Assembly (NCBI GenBank): GCA_905116865.2
Contig: CAJHNH020000227.1
Location: forward strand, 184,001 to 248,000
Length of the DNA: 64,000 bases
Origin: Candidula unifasciata
Taxonomy: Eukaryota; Mollusca; Gastropoda; Stylommatophora; Geomitridae
Direction of reading: 5' to 3'
The translations under genes were made by a program, and so were the position numbers. How positions within the stretch are numbered: position 1 is the stretch's first letter; every line of letters begins with the position of its first letter. Under the pieces are notes generated by a model. That model had not been told where the DNA came from and ran no database searches. It saw only the letters and a list, made by a program, of their open reading frames with translations. Shown piece by piece: positions 9,995 through 22,045 of the stretch.

Positions 9995-10990
9995 GCGCGC
10001 GCACGCGCAGGCAGGCAGGCAGGCAGCCAGGCAGGCAGGCAGGCAGGCAGGCATGCATCCATCCATCCATCCATCCATCCATCCATCCATCCATCCATCC
10101 ATCCATCCATCCATCCATCCATCCATCCATCCATCCATCCTTCCATCCATTCATCCATCCATCCATCCATCCATCCATCCATCCATCCATACATACATAC
10201 ATACATACATACATACATACATACATACATACATACATACATACATACATACATACATACATACATACATACATACATACATACATACATACATACATAC
10301 ATACATACATACATACATACATACATACATACATACATACATACATACATACATACATACATACATACATACATACATACATACATACATACATACATAC
10401 ATACATACATACATACATACATACATACATACATACATACATACATACATACATACATACATACATACATACATACATACATACATACATACATACATAC
10501 ATACATACATACATACATACATACATACATACATACATACATACATACATACATACATACATACATACATACATACATACATACATACATACATACATAC
10601 ATACATACATACATACATACATACATACATACATACATACATACATACATACATACATACATACATACATACATACATACATACATACATACATACATAC
10701 ATACATACATACATACATACATACATACATACATACATACATACATACATACATACATACATACATACATACATACATACATACATACATACATACATAC
10801 ATACATACATACATACATACATACATACATACATACATACATACATACATACATACATACATACATACATACATACATACATACATACATACATACATAC
10901 ATACATACATACATACATACATACATACATACATACATACATACATACATACATACATACATACATACATACATACATACATACATACAT
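9921..10990. repeat. compound microsatellite ending in ~800 bp of (ATAC)n
   Basis: A stepwise series: (TC)n, (AC)n, (GCAC)n, (GC)n, (GGCA)n, (ATCC)n from about 10053 to 10190, then (ATAC)n from about 10190 to 10990 with no interruption seen (about 200 units). Open frames of 279-396 codons on both strands through it are repeat artefacts. Confidence 0.97.
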
Positions 10991-11224
10991 AACGCATCAC
11001 TAGCAGACACGAATGTGCCGGATACCGTGCAGTAGACGGTGACTTGGTTCTCCTGTTGGACGCTTGAAGTCAATCATCTCTTGTTACAAACATCCGGTGT
11101 TGCCAATCTTTCTTCTACCACTCTGCTGGAAGAAACTTGGAAGGGACGCATTGACAAACAGCCTGGATAATTCTGCCTGTAGTTTACATTGATGAATCTC
11201 TCCACAAGAAAGAAGTAATGGTGG
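10991..11224. other. unassigned sequence
   Basis: No recognised feature between the microsatellite and the next SINE. Confidence 0.35.
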
Positions 11225-11405
11225 CAATCTTCGCTTTCTGTAAACTCCGGCGGACATTTATGGTTGCTCGTACACTTTTAGACTTTGGTCTTTATTCAGA
11301 ACTTGAGTTTCGCTAGCAAATCCGTTTTACAGATCTGGCTTATTTGTATGTAGATTGTTGGTTGCTTGCCCTTCAGGCAAATGCACTCCGACTTTGAAGG
11401 TCTTA
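11225..11405 (-). mobile_element. SINE family 1 copy
   Basis: Reverse-complement body: gtaaactccggcgg, ttttacagatctggctta and ttgtatgtagattgttggtt blocks. Confidence 0.7.
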
Positions 11406-11999
11406 ATCTTAGTCTTAGTTAGGAGATTTAACGTCACTACAATCGGGTTTCCCCATCCTTGCTCCGTTCCTGTGCTAGTGAAAATCATATCAAATATTCC
11501 TCTCTGTTCAATTTGAAAAACTGGCTAACAAAGATCCAGAAATATGTAAACGCAGTAAATGCATATGACAGTTGTTGGAGGCGCCAAAGCCAACAATCGA
11601 TGTCAGAAATGCAGTATGTCACTAATAGAAGTGCTCGGTCACTATAACTTAAAGATTTCCACTACAATTTTTCTGTCGTGGTGTCCGCCACTAAAATTTT
11701 AATATCTCCGCTTAGAATCGACTTACAGGCTTAAATGAGGTACCATTGGATTTGTAATTCTAATCTTTACCTAGCTGTTATAATTTCGTAAGTAAAAACC
11801 CAAAATATAAAACTTCACTACCATCCCTAACTATAAGGAAACACTGCTTTACTCCTACGACCCGCTTGTTAAGTTCCCAGAATGGGGCCTTGAAACCCAC
11901 ACGGAGAAATGAGATAAGGGGAGTTGGCCTGCCAGCTTGCACGTCGAGGCTTACAGTGTGTGAGGGCATAGATCTGCAAACTTTACATGAAAATATTGA
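11406..11999. other. mostly unassigned, with a SINE family 1 scrap
   Basis: About 11848-11910 matches the left part of SINE family 1 in reverse (ctcctacgacccgcttgtt). Nothing else is supportable. Confidence 0.35.
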
Positions 12000-12002
12000 G
12001 TT

Positions 12003-12545
12003 TAGATTGTAGCACTGGTAGTCATGTCTTTCCACAGATCTTCTGCCTCTTGTCTTGTAGTCCATCCCGTGTAGCGCTGGTAGTCATGTCTTTCCACAAC
12101 ATCTTGCCTTCTGTCTTGTAGTCTATGCCGTGTGACCTTGGTAGTCATGTCTTTCCACAGATCTTCTATCTCCTGTCTCGTAGTCCATGCCGTGTGACCT
12201 TGGTAGTCATGTCTTTCCACAGATCTTCTGCCTCCTGTCTCGTAGTCCATGCCGTGTGACCTTGGTAGTCATGTCTTTCCACAGATCTTCTGCCTCCTGT
12301 CTCGTAGTCCATGCCGTGTGACCTTGGTAGTCATGTCTTTCCACAGATCTTCTATCTCCTGTCTCGTAGTCCATGCCGTGTAGCGTTGGTAGTTTGTCTA
12401 GCCACAACCTTATGTCCCGTGTCTTTTAGTCCGTGTCGTGTGTCGTGTGTAGTCGTGTTTTTCCACAACTTTCGGTCTCGTGTATTTTAGTCTGTGTCGT
12501 GTGACGTGTGTAGTCGTGTCTATTCAGAACCTTCTGCCTCATGTA
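12003..12545. repeat. 62-bp tandem repeat
   Basis: About eight units. The tagtccatgc landmark recurs exactly 62 bp apart (12181, 12243, 12305). Outer units are more diverged. Confidence 0.9.
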
Positions 12546-12760
12546 CTTTCAACCAGTTCTGACGCAGATGATCTCCCATGCCATGATGTCAAACTGTCCA
12601 GCATTTTTTACCTCAGCTTTCCTCTCTTTCTCTTCCCAGCCAAATTCCCCGCCGTTTGGATCTATTCCAGTTTTCTCATGACCCAGGGCATGACCAAAGA
12701 ATGTAGACTTTCTCCACATGAACGTGTGCAAGTTATAAATACAAAAGCTACAACAATTAT
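12545..12760 (-). mobile_element. LINE 3' tail fragment
   Basis: A degraded minus-strand reading (FFGHALGHEKTGIDPNG, then QFDIMAWE) matches the GHVMRRGK tail seen in elements A-C and at 32155-32375. Confidence 0.5.
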
Positions 12761-12767
12761 AATTATA

Positions 12768-13192
<425 letters not shown>

Positions 13193-13224
13193 TTATTATA
13201 CGGAAACCTTGTAAAAAATATACA

Positions 13225-13440
13225 GCTGGAAGCTGAAATGAGGCAGCTGCGAGGAGTTACCAGGGGATCTGGCCGACGCTCAACACTCAGGGGAAAGGCG
13301 AGACGAATATGCATTCAGACGGTTACTGGTAACATCGGAATTGGAACTCTTCGCTTGCTGCTGAAGATGGCGACTGAGCACTTATGGGAGTGTCCCGAGC
13401 CCTGTTATGTAGATTCTCAATTCAATATTCAACGTTCAAT
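13225..13440 (+). mobile_element. RNase-H LINE 3' end
   Basis: Shared blocks ggggatctggccgacgctca, ggggaaaggcgagacg and cttgctgctgaagatgg place it with the 3' ends at 1603-2345 and 46750-47235. Confidence 0.6.
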
Positions 13441-13800
13441 GAAAGTAGGCAATCTATTCATGAAAAACATTTTAAAAAAATTTTTAATCTAAAAATTAAT
13501 ATTATGACAATTATGACGTTGGGCCCGATGGGAAGCCATTTTGTACCTGTCGGAAAGTATGTTGGGAAAATTATTTTAACTTTACGAATGAAAAGATGGA
13601 GACAAAAATAACCCAGCAGAAATCATAAACATAGAGGTATAACGATCTCAAACTGACAGAAAATAAAACTTCAAAAGAAATAGTTTGTTGTTCCCACGAG
13701 AGGCGAATTGCAAGTGCGGTGACGATATATGTAATCTTGTAGAGGTAGTGGGGATATATATCGCCATTCAAATATATTTAAGTACATATAGACTAACTGG
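13441..13800. other. unassigned sequence
   Basis: AT-rich, with no supportable feature. Confidence 0.35.
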
Positions 13801-13990
13801 GGCGTCGCGGGTCGACCTAGCCTAAAATGGGTACCAGGATGGCTGTCCTCGGGGAAGTAAAGACGGACGGCGTAATGCTGACCCCATTACCCACCTAGTG
13901 CCGATGGTCTGTAAAAATATGGGCCTTTTTCCTATATACCCAATACGCCTACAGGTGTGAAAAGGAATTTTTACTTTACTTACTTTTACA
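13801..13990 (+). mobile_element. SINE family 3 body fragment
   Basis: It contains ggtcgacctagcctaaaatg, ggatggctgtcc, gtaatgctgaccccattacc and ggtctgtaaaaatatggg. The 3' ttttactttacttactttta tail is present but the tRNA-like head is missing. Confidence 0.7.
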
Positions 13991-14084
13991 TATAGACTAA
14001 CATGGAATTAATATCAGGAACACGTTGAAAACGTAGAACAGAACTAAATTATTATCAGAACTTCACAATTTTTATTTTTTAGTA

Positions 14085-14290
14085 TCCAGAAGCCATGAGT
14101 TGTTAACCCTCAGGCTCGGTATTATGGATATCGCAACCCTTCGGCCTTGATTCCGTGATAAATACCGTAAATATGGGAGAAATGGGGCTTTTCTGCCTAC
14201 CCCCGGGCGAGAACCCGGAACACAAGGAGTTCGTCACCCGGTCACCGCACAGTCCAGTTTAAGCAACTACGCTAGCGAGCCGGGCGAACT
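14085..14290 (-). mobile_element. tRNA-derived SINE family 4
   Basis: The minus strand reads ggctcgctagcgtagttgct (A-box region), then gggttctcgccc (B box). Box order and spacing suit a pol III head. There is one copy here. Confidence 0.55.
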
Positions 14291-14429
14291 ACACTATACA
14301 ATCTGTCCGTTCCTCTGCCTAAGCAAAGGCGGCGAGTTTTTCTGGTTTATTGTTTCTACACGTTTTGTATTTGCGCGTGCAAGCTTCAAGAAATTGCTAG
14401 AACTAACAACAGTTTTTCAGTAGTTTTCA

Positions 14430-15025
14430 AGTAGGCTAGCTAGCTAGATTAATAACTAACTAGCTTACTAACTAACTAATTAACTAGCTAAAGAAACTAA
14501 TTAACTTACTGACTAAATAGCTGACTGACTGACTAAACTAAACTAAATTTAACTAACTAACCATCTAGCTAAATAACTAACCAATAAACTAACTGACTGA
14601 CTGACCGACTGACTGACTGACTAAATTAAACTAAACTTGTCTAACTAACCAACTAAACTAACAAACCAGCCAACTAACTAGCTAACCAACTAACAAATAA
14701 CTATTAACCATCTAATTAACTATCAAATTAACTAGCTAACCAACCAACTAAACCACACAAATAACTAACTAACTACACAGTCAACTAACTAGCCAGCGAA
14801 CTAACTAACTAACCAACTAGCCAGAGAACTAACTAACTAGCCAACTAGCCAGCGAACTAACTAACTAACCAACTGGCCAGCGAACTAATTAACTAACCAA
14901 CTAGCCAGCGAACTAACTAACTAACCAACTAGCCAGCGAACTAACTAACCAACTAGCTAGCGAACGAACTAACTAACTAATCAAACATCTAACTAACTAT
15001 TCACCTAACTAAACCATCTAACTGC
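14430..15025. repeat. (CTAA)-like array with 28-bp higher-order unit
   Basis: A degenerate ctaa/ctag tetranucleotide array. Between about 14790 and 14945 a ccagcgaa landmark recurs at exact 28-bp steps (14793, 14821, 14849, 14877, 14905, 14933), a higher-order unit of seven tetramers. Confidence 0.9.
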
Positions 15026-15049
15026 CTATACGTTTTTATTTGTATTGTG

Positions 15050-15435
15050 CAAGTAATTCTACTACTGCTAGTCGTGATTCTTTCATTGTCCTGTTGTGCC
15101 ATTCTATGTCATTTAGGGCTTTCTTTATCCTGTGCAATCAGTTTAATAGTATAAATGGAATCCAGTCCAGCAGCTTTGGCCTCTCTCATCAACCTTCGTC
15201 CTAGGGTTTCTGTTGTACGTCCTAGCCTCCGTAATCCCTTTTTATCCCATTTTAGTACCTGTTTGTTGATTCCCATTTTGTTTCTTTCTTCTTAGGATAT
15301 ATGTCCAATGTAGCGCCATCTTCTCTGTCATATAACTGTTGATACTAGTGGTTGCCCATACATTTCTCTTATTTCTTCAACACTTTTGAATTCATCCAAT
15401 TTTATTTTCACAATTTCCCCCAGACATTTTTTTTT
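15050..15435 (-). mobile_element. LINE 3' tail fragment
   Basis: The minus-strand reading resembles the terminal part of an RTE-like RT ORF with many stops. The shared ctatcctgtgcaatca block recurs near 47270. Confidence 0.4.
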
Positions 15436-15437
15436 TT

Positions 15438-15775
15438 TCGAATGCATTGAACTTTCATTCCATATCTTTTAGTGGTACTTTCTTTGACTGAATAATTTTT
15501 ATCGTATCATTTATCTTTCGTTCCATATCTTTTAGTGGTACTTTCTTTGACTGAATAATTTTTATCGTATCATTTATCTTTCGTTCCATATCTTTTAGTG
15601 GTACTTTCTTTGACTGAATAATTTTTATCGTATCATTTATCTTTCGTTCCATATCTTTTAGTGGTTCTTTCTTTGACTGAATAATTTTTATCGTATCATT
15701 TATCTTTCGTTCCATATCTTTTAGTGGTACTTTCTTTGACTGAATAATTTTTACCGTATCGTTTATCTTTCGTTA
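15438..15775. repeat. 63-bp tandem repeat
   Basis: About five near-identical units. The ttttagtggtac landmark recurs at 63-bp steps. The minus strand stays open as a 21-residue repeat, MERKINDTIKIIQSKK plus five residues. The open frame follows from a period divisible by three and does not show coding. Confidence 0.93.
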
Positions 15776-16043
15776 GGGCATAGCCCTCAATCGCAGTCTA
15801 TAACTGATCCAAGGAAACATACTGGGACGTAAAAGCGGTTGGGTTTTATTGGTTATATCACCACTGGGATAGGGGTCTCCGCGGCAAAGAGATCCGCCCG
15901 TTTGCCTGTGCTCAGAAGGACACAAGTTCATTTCACAACTGCGTCGTTGGATCCCTGAGTGCATTGTGCAGAGAACCTCAGGATCGTCGCTGGAGCTGCA
16001 AAGTTCGTGCTTTATGTAAAGCCTTCGGCAGACCGCTGTGCTC

Positions 16044-16048
<5 letters not shown>
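15776..16048. other. unassigned sequence
   Basis: No recognised feature between the 63-bp array and the GA run. Confidence 0.3.

Positions 16049-16096
<48 letters not shown>
16049..16096. repeat. (GA)n microsatellite
   Basis: Uninterrupted GA run. Confidence 0.95.
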
Positions 16097-16098
<2 letters not shown>

Positions 16099-16196
16099 CT
16101 ATGAGATAAAACCGAGTGCAATGAAGTTGACCATCTTACTTTAAATCAATAGAGCGTGTATTTGTAATTTCAAGGAACCCCCCCCCCCCCACTCCT

Positions 16197-16345
16197 TTTT
16201 CCGTGGGTTCTGTGGCCCAATTGTGGGGGCGGGGGAGAAAAATAGACCCACTGCCTCCCTAACAAGCATGTCGTAAGAGTCGACTAATTAGGGATTTTCT
16301 TTAACATCAGAGTGCATCTGTCTGAGAGACAAGGAATGCATTTCC
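16197..16345 (+). mobile_element. SINE family 1 fragment
   Basis: Left half of the body, including catgtcgtaagagtcgacta, truncated after the ctgtctgagagacaagg block. Confidence 0.7.
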
Positions 16346-17098
16346 AGAGTACTATTGTTGCAATACCGCCTTTAACCTTTGAACTTTCATTAGTAGGATG
16401 AATTTCTCCGCAAGATTAAAACCACTCCAGGGGTATGATAAAATAAGGTCACCGGTCGGTTCGATTTCCCAGCGGCTACGGTGAAAAATTGATTGTCCTT
16501 CCCAAGTCCATTAACGTCTGGTTAGTACTATTATTATTATTAGTAATCATCCTCCTACTCTTTCATTCTTCCCCATCCTTTAGTACTGTATTAGAAGCAA
16601 AGCCTAAGGGAGTGCTGTATTAGAGAAAAGGGAGGAAATAACTATGAAGGATAATATACAAATCTACTCCTTGAACATGTGACTCCCTGAGCAGCCAGAT
16701 TTTTCTGCATGTGCAATGAACTAAAATTAATAGCTTGTTGCCGCCGGGCTACAGTACATATTCATCTTCCCCCATGCTATCTATTCTCTTCTAGTCTACA
16801 CAGAGTCCACATTTGTGATGGTAGGTTTGTTTCTGTACCTAGCGATGCTCGCACTCAAAGACTCACTGACAACCACACAGGTGTAGTTTCTTGAGTCAGG
16901 GCCCGATGGGTACTTGACTGGGGATCCCAATGGAGCATAGGATGCCAGGAATTAATCTATTACACGAGTCAACAACCAAAATGCACCAGAAATGACAGTA
17001 GCTGATCTTAACTAATTTTGGTGTGCTGGAAATGACAATGATATTTTTTTTAATGACAGTTTTCAAGATATATGCTACTAGTTTACTTAATTAGGACC

Positions 17099-17103
<5 letters not shown>
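16346..17103. other. unassigned sequence
   Basis: Low-complexity att runs and short frames only. No gene or repeat family could be supported. Confidence 0.35.
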
Positions 17104-17155
<52 letters not shown>

Positions 17156-17172
17156 GTATGTATATATATATA
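17104..17172. repeat. (TA)n with (TGTA)n core
   Basis: A TA run interrupted by five tgta units, directly abutting element B. Confidence 0.93.
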
Positions 17173-17173
17173 G

Positions 17174-18028
17174 TAGAGCGTACCGAATAGTGATTTTTAC
17201 TATTCTATCGAATACGAATAGCGAGACCAACTATTCGGCCGAATACGAATAGTGTATCATTATGTGCCTTGTCGTCTGGCCTGGGCGATTATGCCTCGCC
17301 ACAATCTGCGATCTCCTGCAGCATGTATTATTTCGTGTGCTGACACACCTCCATGCCCTGCAACAAGACTGTCAAGAATTTTCTCTCGTTGTCTTTCTCT
17401 ATCCCTCCTTCCACAGATCTTTCCAGTGGTCACCACATGTACCATTTTCCCTCTTCTCATAACATGGCCGAAACATGATGACTGTCTCCTTCTGATGTCT
17501 GTGATTAGCTGTCGTCGGGCTCCCACCGCTTTCAAAACCTCTTATTTGCTTTCTTTTTTTTTTTTTTTGCTCTTCAAGATATTTTAAGCATTGTTCTGTA
17601 AAACTACATCTCTGCGGCCTCAATAAATTGTTTTGCATGCCTACCGATTTTACAGGACTCACAGCCATATGTTAAAACTGGATGTATGTAGCAAGCGTTA
17701 AAACTGGATGTATGTAGCAAGCGAGAATTCTTTTACTAACCTTCAATGACAAAGATTTATTGTATAAGATGTTCTTCATTTTAAAAAATGCAGTTATTGC
17801 CTGTCGCCTGTCCTCTTTTCGACAGTGGCGAGGAAGACAATTTAAATTTTAAATTTCAAGTCTCCTAATGTGACAATTTATAGCCGACATTTTTATTTTT
17901 ATTTTCGCTACGGCACCCCTGGCATACTCACCAAATTTGAGAACCTCTGTTGTAATGCCTCAATGGAGTCAGCAGGCAAAGACTTTGCCAGCTGCTGTAC
18001 CACGCAACCGGGTCGCATTTTTCCCGGT
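17174..18028 (-). mobile_element. chimeric TIR element, copy B, truncated
   Basis: It is in the opposite orientation to A and C. It begins with a diverged terminus (tagagcgtaccgaatagtg) and cggccgaatacgaatagtg subrepeats. Then come the LINE tail in reverse (minus reading RRRQSSCFGHVMRRGKMVH, GGVSAHEIIHAAGDR) and the internal segment up to the ccacgcaaccgggtcgc block. The second TIR is missing where mariner sequence begins. Confidence 0.7.
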
Positions 18029-18039
18029 ACGACACCGTC

Positions 18040-19800
18040 CACACATGGTTCAGCATACAACATAATGCATGATCGATTGATATTTAAGAAATTTTGCTCA
18101 AGGTGGGTACCCAGAAAATTGATGAACACAAAATGAACCGATTAAGTCTGTCCATACAGAATCTCTGTCGATACGCAGATAAAGAAGAAGACATGCTGAA
18201 CAGGATGATTATTACTGGCGACAAATCACAGAGTGCATCACTGCCAGTCCGAATCAAAGCATGCTTCAGTGCAATCGAAACATCCTTTTTCACAGTGTGT
18301 TCAAAAGTTCAAGGTTACGGTACCAGCACGGAGAGTGCTTTTAAATAGGGCTGTACCGAATATTCGCTTCGTATTCGCTACGGGGCCGAATAGTGGACCG
18401 AATGACTATTCAGTATTCGGCCGAATAGTTGCGGTCCGGCCAAATACGAATAGTGGTTACCTTACACTCATTTCTGCATTCACTGCGATGGACTGAAATA
18501 ATTCTCTCATTAACACAATAGTTGCTGTTGTCTAAGTTTGTAGTAGCGGGAAAACTGCGACCCGGTTTGCGTGGTACAGCAGCTGGCAAGGTGATGCCTG
18601 CTTACTCATCCGAGGCATTACAGCAAAGGTTTTCAAACTGGGTGCGAATGCCAGGGGTGCCGGGGCGAAAATCAAGAAAAGTTGGCCATAAAATTATAAC
18701 ATTTTTAAAGAAGACATAAAGATACTTGAGATACTTTCCTCACCACTGTCGAAAAGAGCACAGGCGTCAGGCAATACCTGTATTTTATAAATTAAAGAAC
18801 ATCTTATGCAATATATCTTTGCCATTGAAGGTTAGAAAAATAATTCTTGCTTGCTACTATTTTTCTCCTATTTTTCCAGTTTTAACATGTGGTTGTAACT
18901 CCGGGACAATCGGTAGGCAGGCCAAACAATTTCTCTAGGCTTCAGAGATGTAGTTTTACAAAAAAATGCTTAAAATACCTTGAACAGCCAAAAAAAAAGC
19001 AACCAATAGGTTTTGAAAGAGGCGGGAGCCCGAAGACAACTAATCACAGACATCAGAAGGAGACAGTCATCATTTTTCGGCCATGTTATGAGAAGAGGGA
19101 AAATGGTACATGTGGTGACCACTAGAAAGATCTGTGAAAGGAGGGATAGAGGAAGACAACGAGAGAACATTCTTGACAGTTTTGTTGCATGGCATGGAGG
19201 TGTGTCAGCACACGAACTAATACATGCTGCAGCAGATCACAGATTGTGGTGAGGCATAATCGCCTACGTCGATCGGCAAGGCACCAAATGATGATGACAC
19301 ACTATTTGTATTTGTATTCGGCCGAATAGTTGATCTAACTATTCGTATTCGGCTGAATAGTGAAAATCACTATTCGGTACAGCCCTATTTTTAACTAATC
19401 CCAAAAAAAAAGTGGCAATGTGAATGCTGCAGAAAACCTGGCCTGCTGACTAGAGGAGTACTGCTCCTTGATAACAATGCCAGACCACATACGGCTCGGT
19501 TAACTCAGGAGATACTTTAACCCTCAAGGGTGGGAACTTTTGGAACATCCACCTTACAGTCTTGACTTAGCCCCTAGCATTCCCCACCTTTCTGGTCCAC
19601 TGAAACACCACCTTGGTGGGAGACATTTTGCAAATGACGCAAAAGTTGAATGTGAAGTTAAAATGTGGCTTAGAAAATAAGAGCATGCAGTTCTATGCAG
19701 CAGGTTTGGGAGGACATATAAAGCGTGAGACAAGTGCATTAATGTTGGTTGAAATTATGTTGAAACATAAAGAAACAGAGTATGTCTAAAAATAAAGGGT
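18040..19800 (+). mobile_element. mariner relic interrupted by element C
   Basis: Broken mariner transposase reading: RWVPRKLM, NRLSLSIQNLCRYADKEEDM, then a TGDKS version of the first catalytic Asp region and KFKVTVPARR (to 18345). After element C it resumes with GVLLLDNNARPHTARLTQE (second Asp region) and a degraded SPDLAP-like region near 19560. Stops and frameshifts abolish it. The 5' third and both mariner TIRs were not found. Confidence 0.7.
18346..19387 (+). mobile_element. chimeric TIR element, copy C, both ends present
   Basis: It runs from tagggctgtaccgaat to cggtacagcccta. The flanks cttttaaa and tttttaac match at 6 of 8 positions, as an aged 8-bp TSD would. Internal order equals copy A without A's private insertion. 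The LINE part reads LKNILCNISLPLKVRKIILA, then GHVMRRGKMVHVVTT, then HGGVSAHELIHAAADH. It lies inside mariner sequence, so it is younger than the mariner copy. Confidence 0.8.
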
Positions 19801-19874
19801 TTCAAAGTTGTTATCATCATTAGTTTTTTTTTTTTTAAACAACCATTTATGACTTACTTATTGACTTTCCCTCT

Positions 19875-19875
<1 letters not shown>

Positions 19876-19908
<33 letters not shown>

Positions 19909-19909
19909 A
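19876..19909. repeat. (GT)n(TA)n microsatellite
   Basis: Short GT run followed by a TA run. Confidence 0.9.
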
Positions 19910-19984
19910 CACAACTTTTGTGGCCGATTGCATAATTTGTTTTTCTAATGAAGCTACTTAATGTGTTTTTTTCTTTAAAAAAGG

Positions 19985-20960
19985 AAACCTTTCTGCATGC
20001 CACCACATTTCTGAGCTAATGGCAGCCCTAAACATCAATTACAGATTGGAAGAATGGAGGCGTTTCGCTGATTTATCCCAGATAAGTCTTAAAGCTGTTT
20101 TGTTGAATAATGGTAATGTATTAACGTCAACTCCAATGGTCACATATTTCACTTGAAAGAAACTTTTGAAAACATTAGGCAGCTTTTGAAGTGTATAAAC
20201 TACGATCATTGGTCATTTTGCGGTGATTTAGAAGTGTTCGCTGTTTTTCTTGGACTACAGGGTGAAAATAGCAAGTGTGAATTCTCTGTGAATGGGATAG
20301 CCGTGTACGACATGATCATTACATCAGAAGACATTGGTCAATCAGGCGGTCATTGCAGCCTGGCAGTAAGAATGTCCACAACCTAGCACTTGTCGACACC
20401 TGCCAGATTTTGTTGCCACTCATGCACATTAAACTGGGTCTCACCAAAAATTTTCTCAAGGCCATGGAGAAAACAGACGATGCTTTTAAATATCGCATCC
20501 CAAAATTTCAGAGACTGAGTGAATCTAAAATTAGAGAGGAAGTAATTTGTTGGTCTGCAAATTCAAAAACTTCCTTACGATGAGAAGTTTGTGTGTTCCC
20601 TTTCAAGGAATAAGCAGCATGGCCAGAATTTAAGTCAGTGGTGGCCAATTTTCTTGGAAACAACAGATCTGATGATTACAATGAGATTGTAGAAAATCTC
20701 CTTCTGAAGTATGAGAGTCTTGTCTGTAATATTTTCTTAGAAAATTCATTTTCTTCTTTCTCATCTGGATTTCCTTATGTCAAACTGGGGACCTGTCAGT
20801 GATGAGTGTGGTGAACGATTTGGAGACATGGTATCAAGGCAATTGGAGCCCTTCAATGCTTGTTGATTACTGCTGGTCTGTGACAAGAGACACTGCATCG
20901 ATTGACTAAAATAAACAAGCACAGAGAGCTCGAACAGCACCTGAATAATGATGGAAAAGG
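19985..20960 (+). pseudogene. decayed ORF of a multicopy invertebrate protein family
   Basis: Successive frames carry LMAALNINYRLEEWRRFAD, SLKAVLLNNGN, MKETFENIRQLLK, CGDLEVFAVFLGLQGEN, PGSKNVHNLALVDT, LPLMHIKLGLTKNFLKAMEK, PKFQRLSESKIREE and PVSDECGERF. This order matches my memory of an uncharacterised protein present in many copies in cnidarian and arthropod genomes and suspected to be transposon-linked. At least three frameshifts and several stops break it. The family function is unknown to me. Confidence 0.6.
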
Positions 20961-21319
20961 TTCAAATGTTTCTTTTTTAAACATTATATTTGAACTTTAA
21001 ATATTTTTTTTTATTGTTTCTATCATTCTATGTTGAAATATCTATTAACTAAGTATGTAACAACAATTTTTATAAGGCTAAAACAGAAAGACTAGCTGTT
21101 CACTCCAGGGATTTTTAAAAAGCAAACAATATTTGTATTACTGTAATGTAAATTCATGATTTAACACACACACACACACAAAACTTAAGCCAATGGGTAA
21201 ATTTCATTATGATGTTTGAAATCAACGTGTCAAAACCAATCAAAAATGATGTATTTACATTCTGTTACACAAAAAACACCCTTAAAAGTGTTTGACAGAG
21301 TCTCAGTCTGGGCACATGT
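20961..21319. other. unassigned AT-rich sequence
   Basis: Contains a short (CA)n run near 21164-21180. No other feature seen. Confidence 0.4.
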
Positions 21320-21625
21320 TGTTCGTCCATCACGAGGGATGAAGACCACCTTCATCCAAAGTAGTAATGATTAATGATTATGAGTACAAAGGTGGCTGAT
21401 TAGTCCAATATGAGCCTGGAAAGTTCTTGAGCAGTGCCGACAACAGATGGAAGCCACAGTAAGTCTGGGATTAGCAGTACGATTCTTTCTAGTCTGCCTC
21501 CGTTTCTCCGCCTGTGCAACCTCCACTGCCTGGCAGGCCGATGTACCATGCCTGAGGGACGTACGCCATCCAGAACAGACACACATACACACACTGTATG
21601 TCTATATGCACTCTTGTGGAACATT
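21320..21625 (-). mobile_element. LINE 3' end with C2H2 finger tail
   Basis: The minus-strand reading ends with SICCRHCSRTFQAHIGLISH and a second His (LCTH), the C2H2-like finger at the extreme C-terminus of some RTE-like LINE RTs. A short 3' UTR (ggtggtcttcatccctcgtg) follows. No RT core is retained. Confidence 0.65.
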
Positions 21626-21849
21626 TCTCAGTATGTCTGTCTACCAGTCCCCATCCATCCACAGACTTCCCTCAAACCAAACCTCAGACTACAGAAAACA
21701 ACACACCAGGTACCATTTCATTTTACTGCTCTTATTCTGTTATTTCTTTTTTTTTTTTTTTAAACATTCACACAAGTGCTCATTAAATGAAGCTGATGAC
21801 AGTAACAACAAATGAGGAAACATGGTTCTAAATGACAGCTTTGTAGTGC

Positions 21850-22045
21850 AAATATTCAATGCTGAATGTTGAATTAAGAATCCACATCACAGCACTTGGG
21901 ACACTCCTATAAGTGCTCCGCCCCCCCCCCCCCTCTTCAGCAGCAAGCAAAGAGTTCCAATTCTGATGGTACCAGATTTCAATCCCCTGAGTGTTCAGTG
22001 TCGGCCAGATCCCCTTTGCAGTGCAAAGAAGATGGCTACTAAGAC
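21850..22045 (-). mobile_element. RNase-H LINE 3' end
   Basis: It carries the shared block set (aatccacatcacagcacttgg, cttcagcagcaagca, cagtgtcggccagatcccc) in reverse, with a C-run near 21920. Confidence 0.6.

Noticed and set aside
9802..11073. ORFs of 279-396 codons of IHTY or MYVC repeats
   Set aside because: Pure (ATAC)n and flanking microsatellites read in different frames on both strands.
15455..15715. Coiled-coil-like 21-residue repeat protein on the minus strand
   Set aside because: It is the 63-bp tandem repeat, adjacent to a LINE tail. There is no start or stop context and no splice signals.
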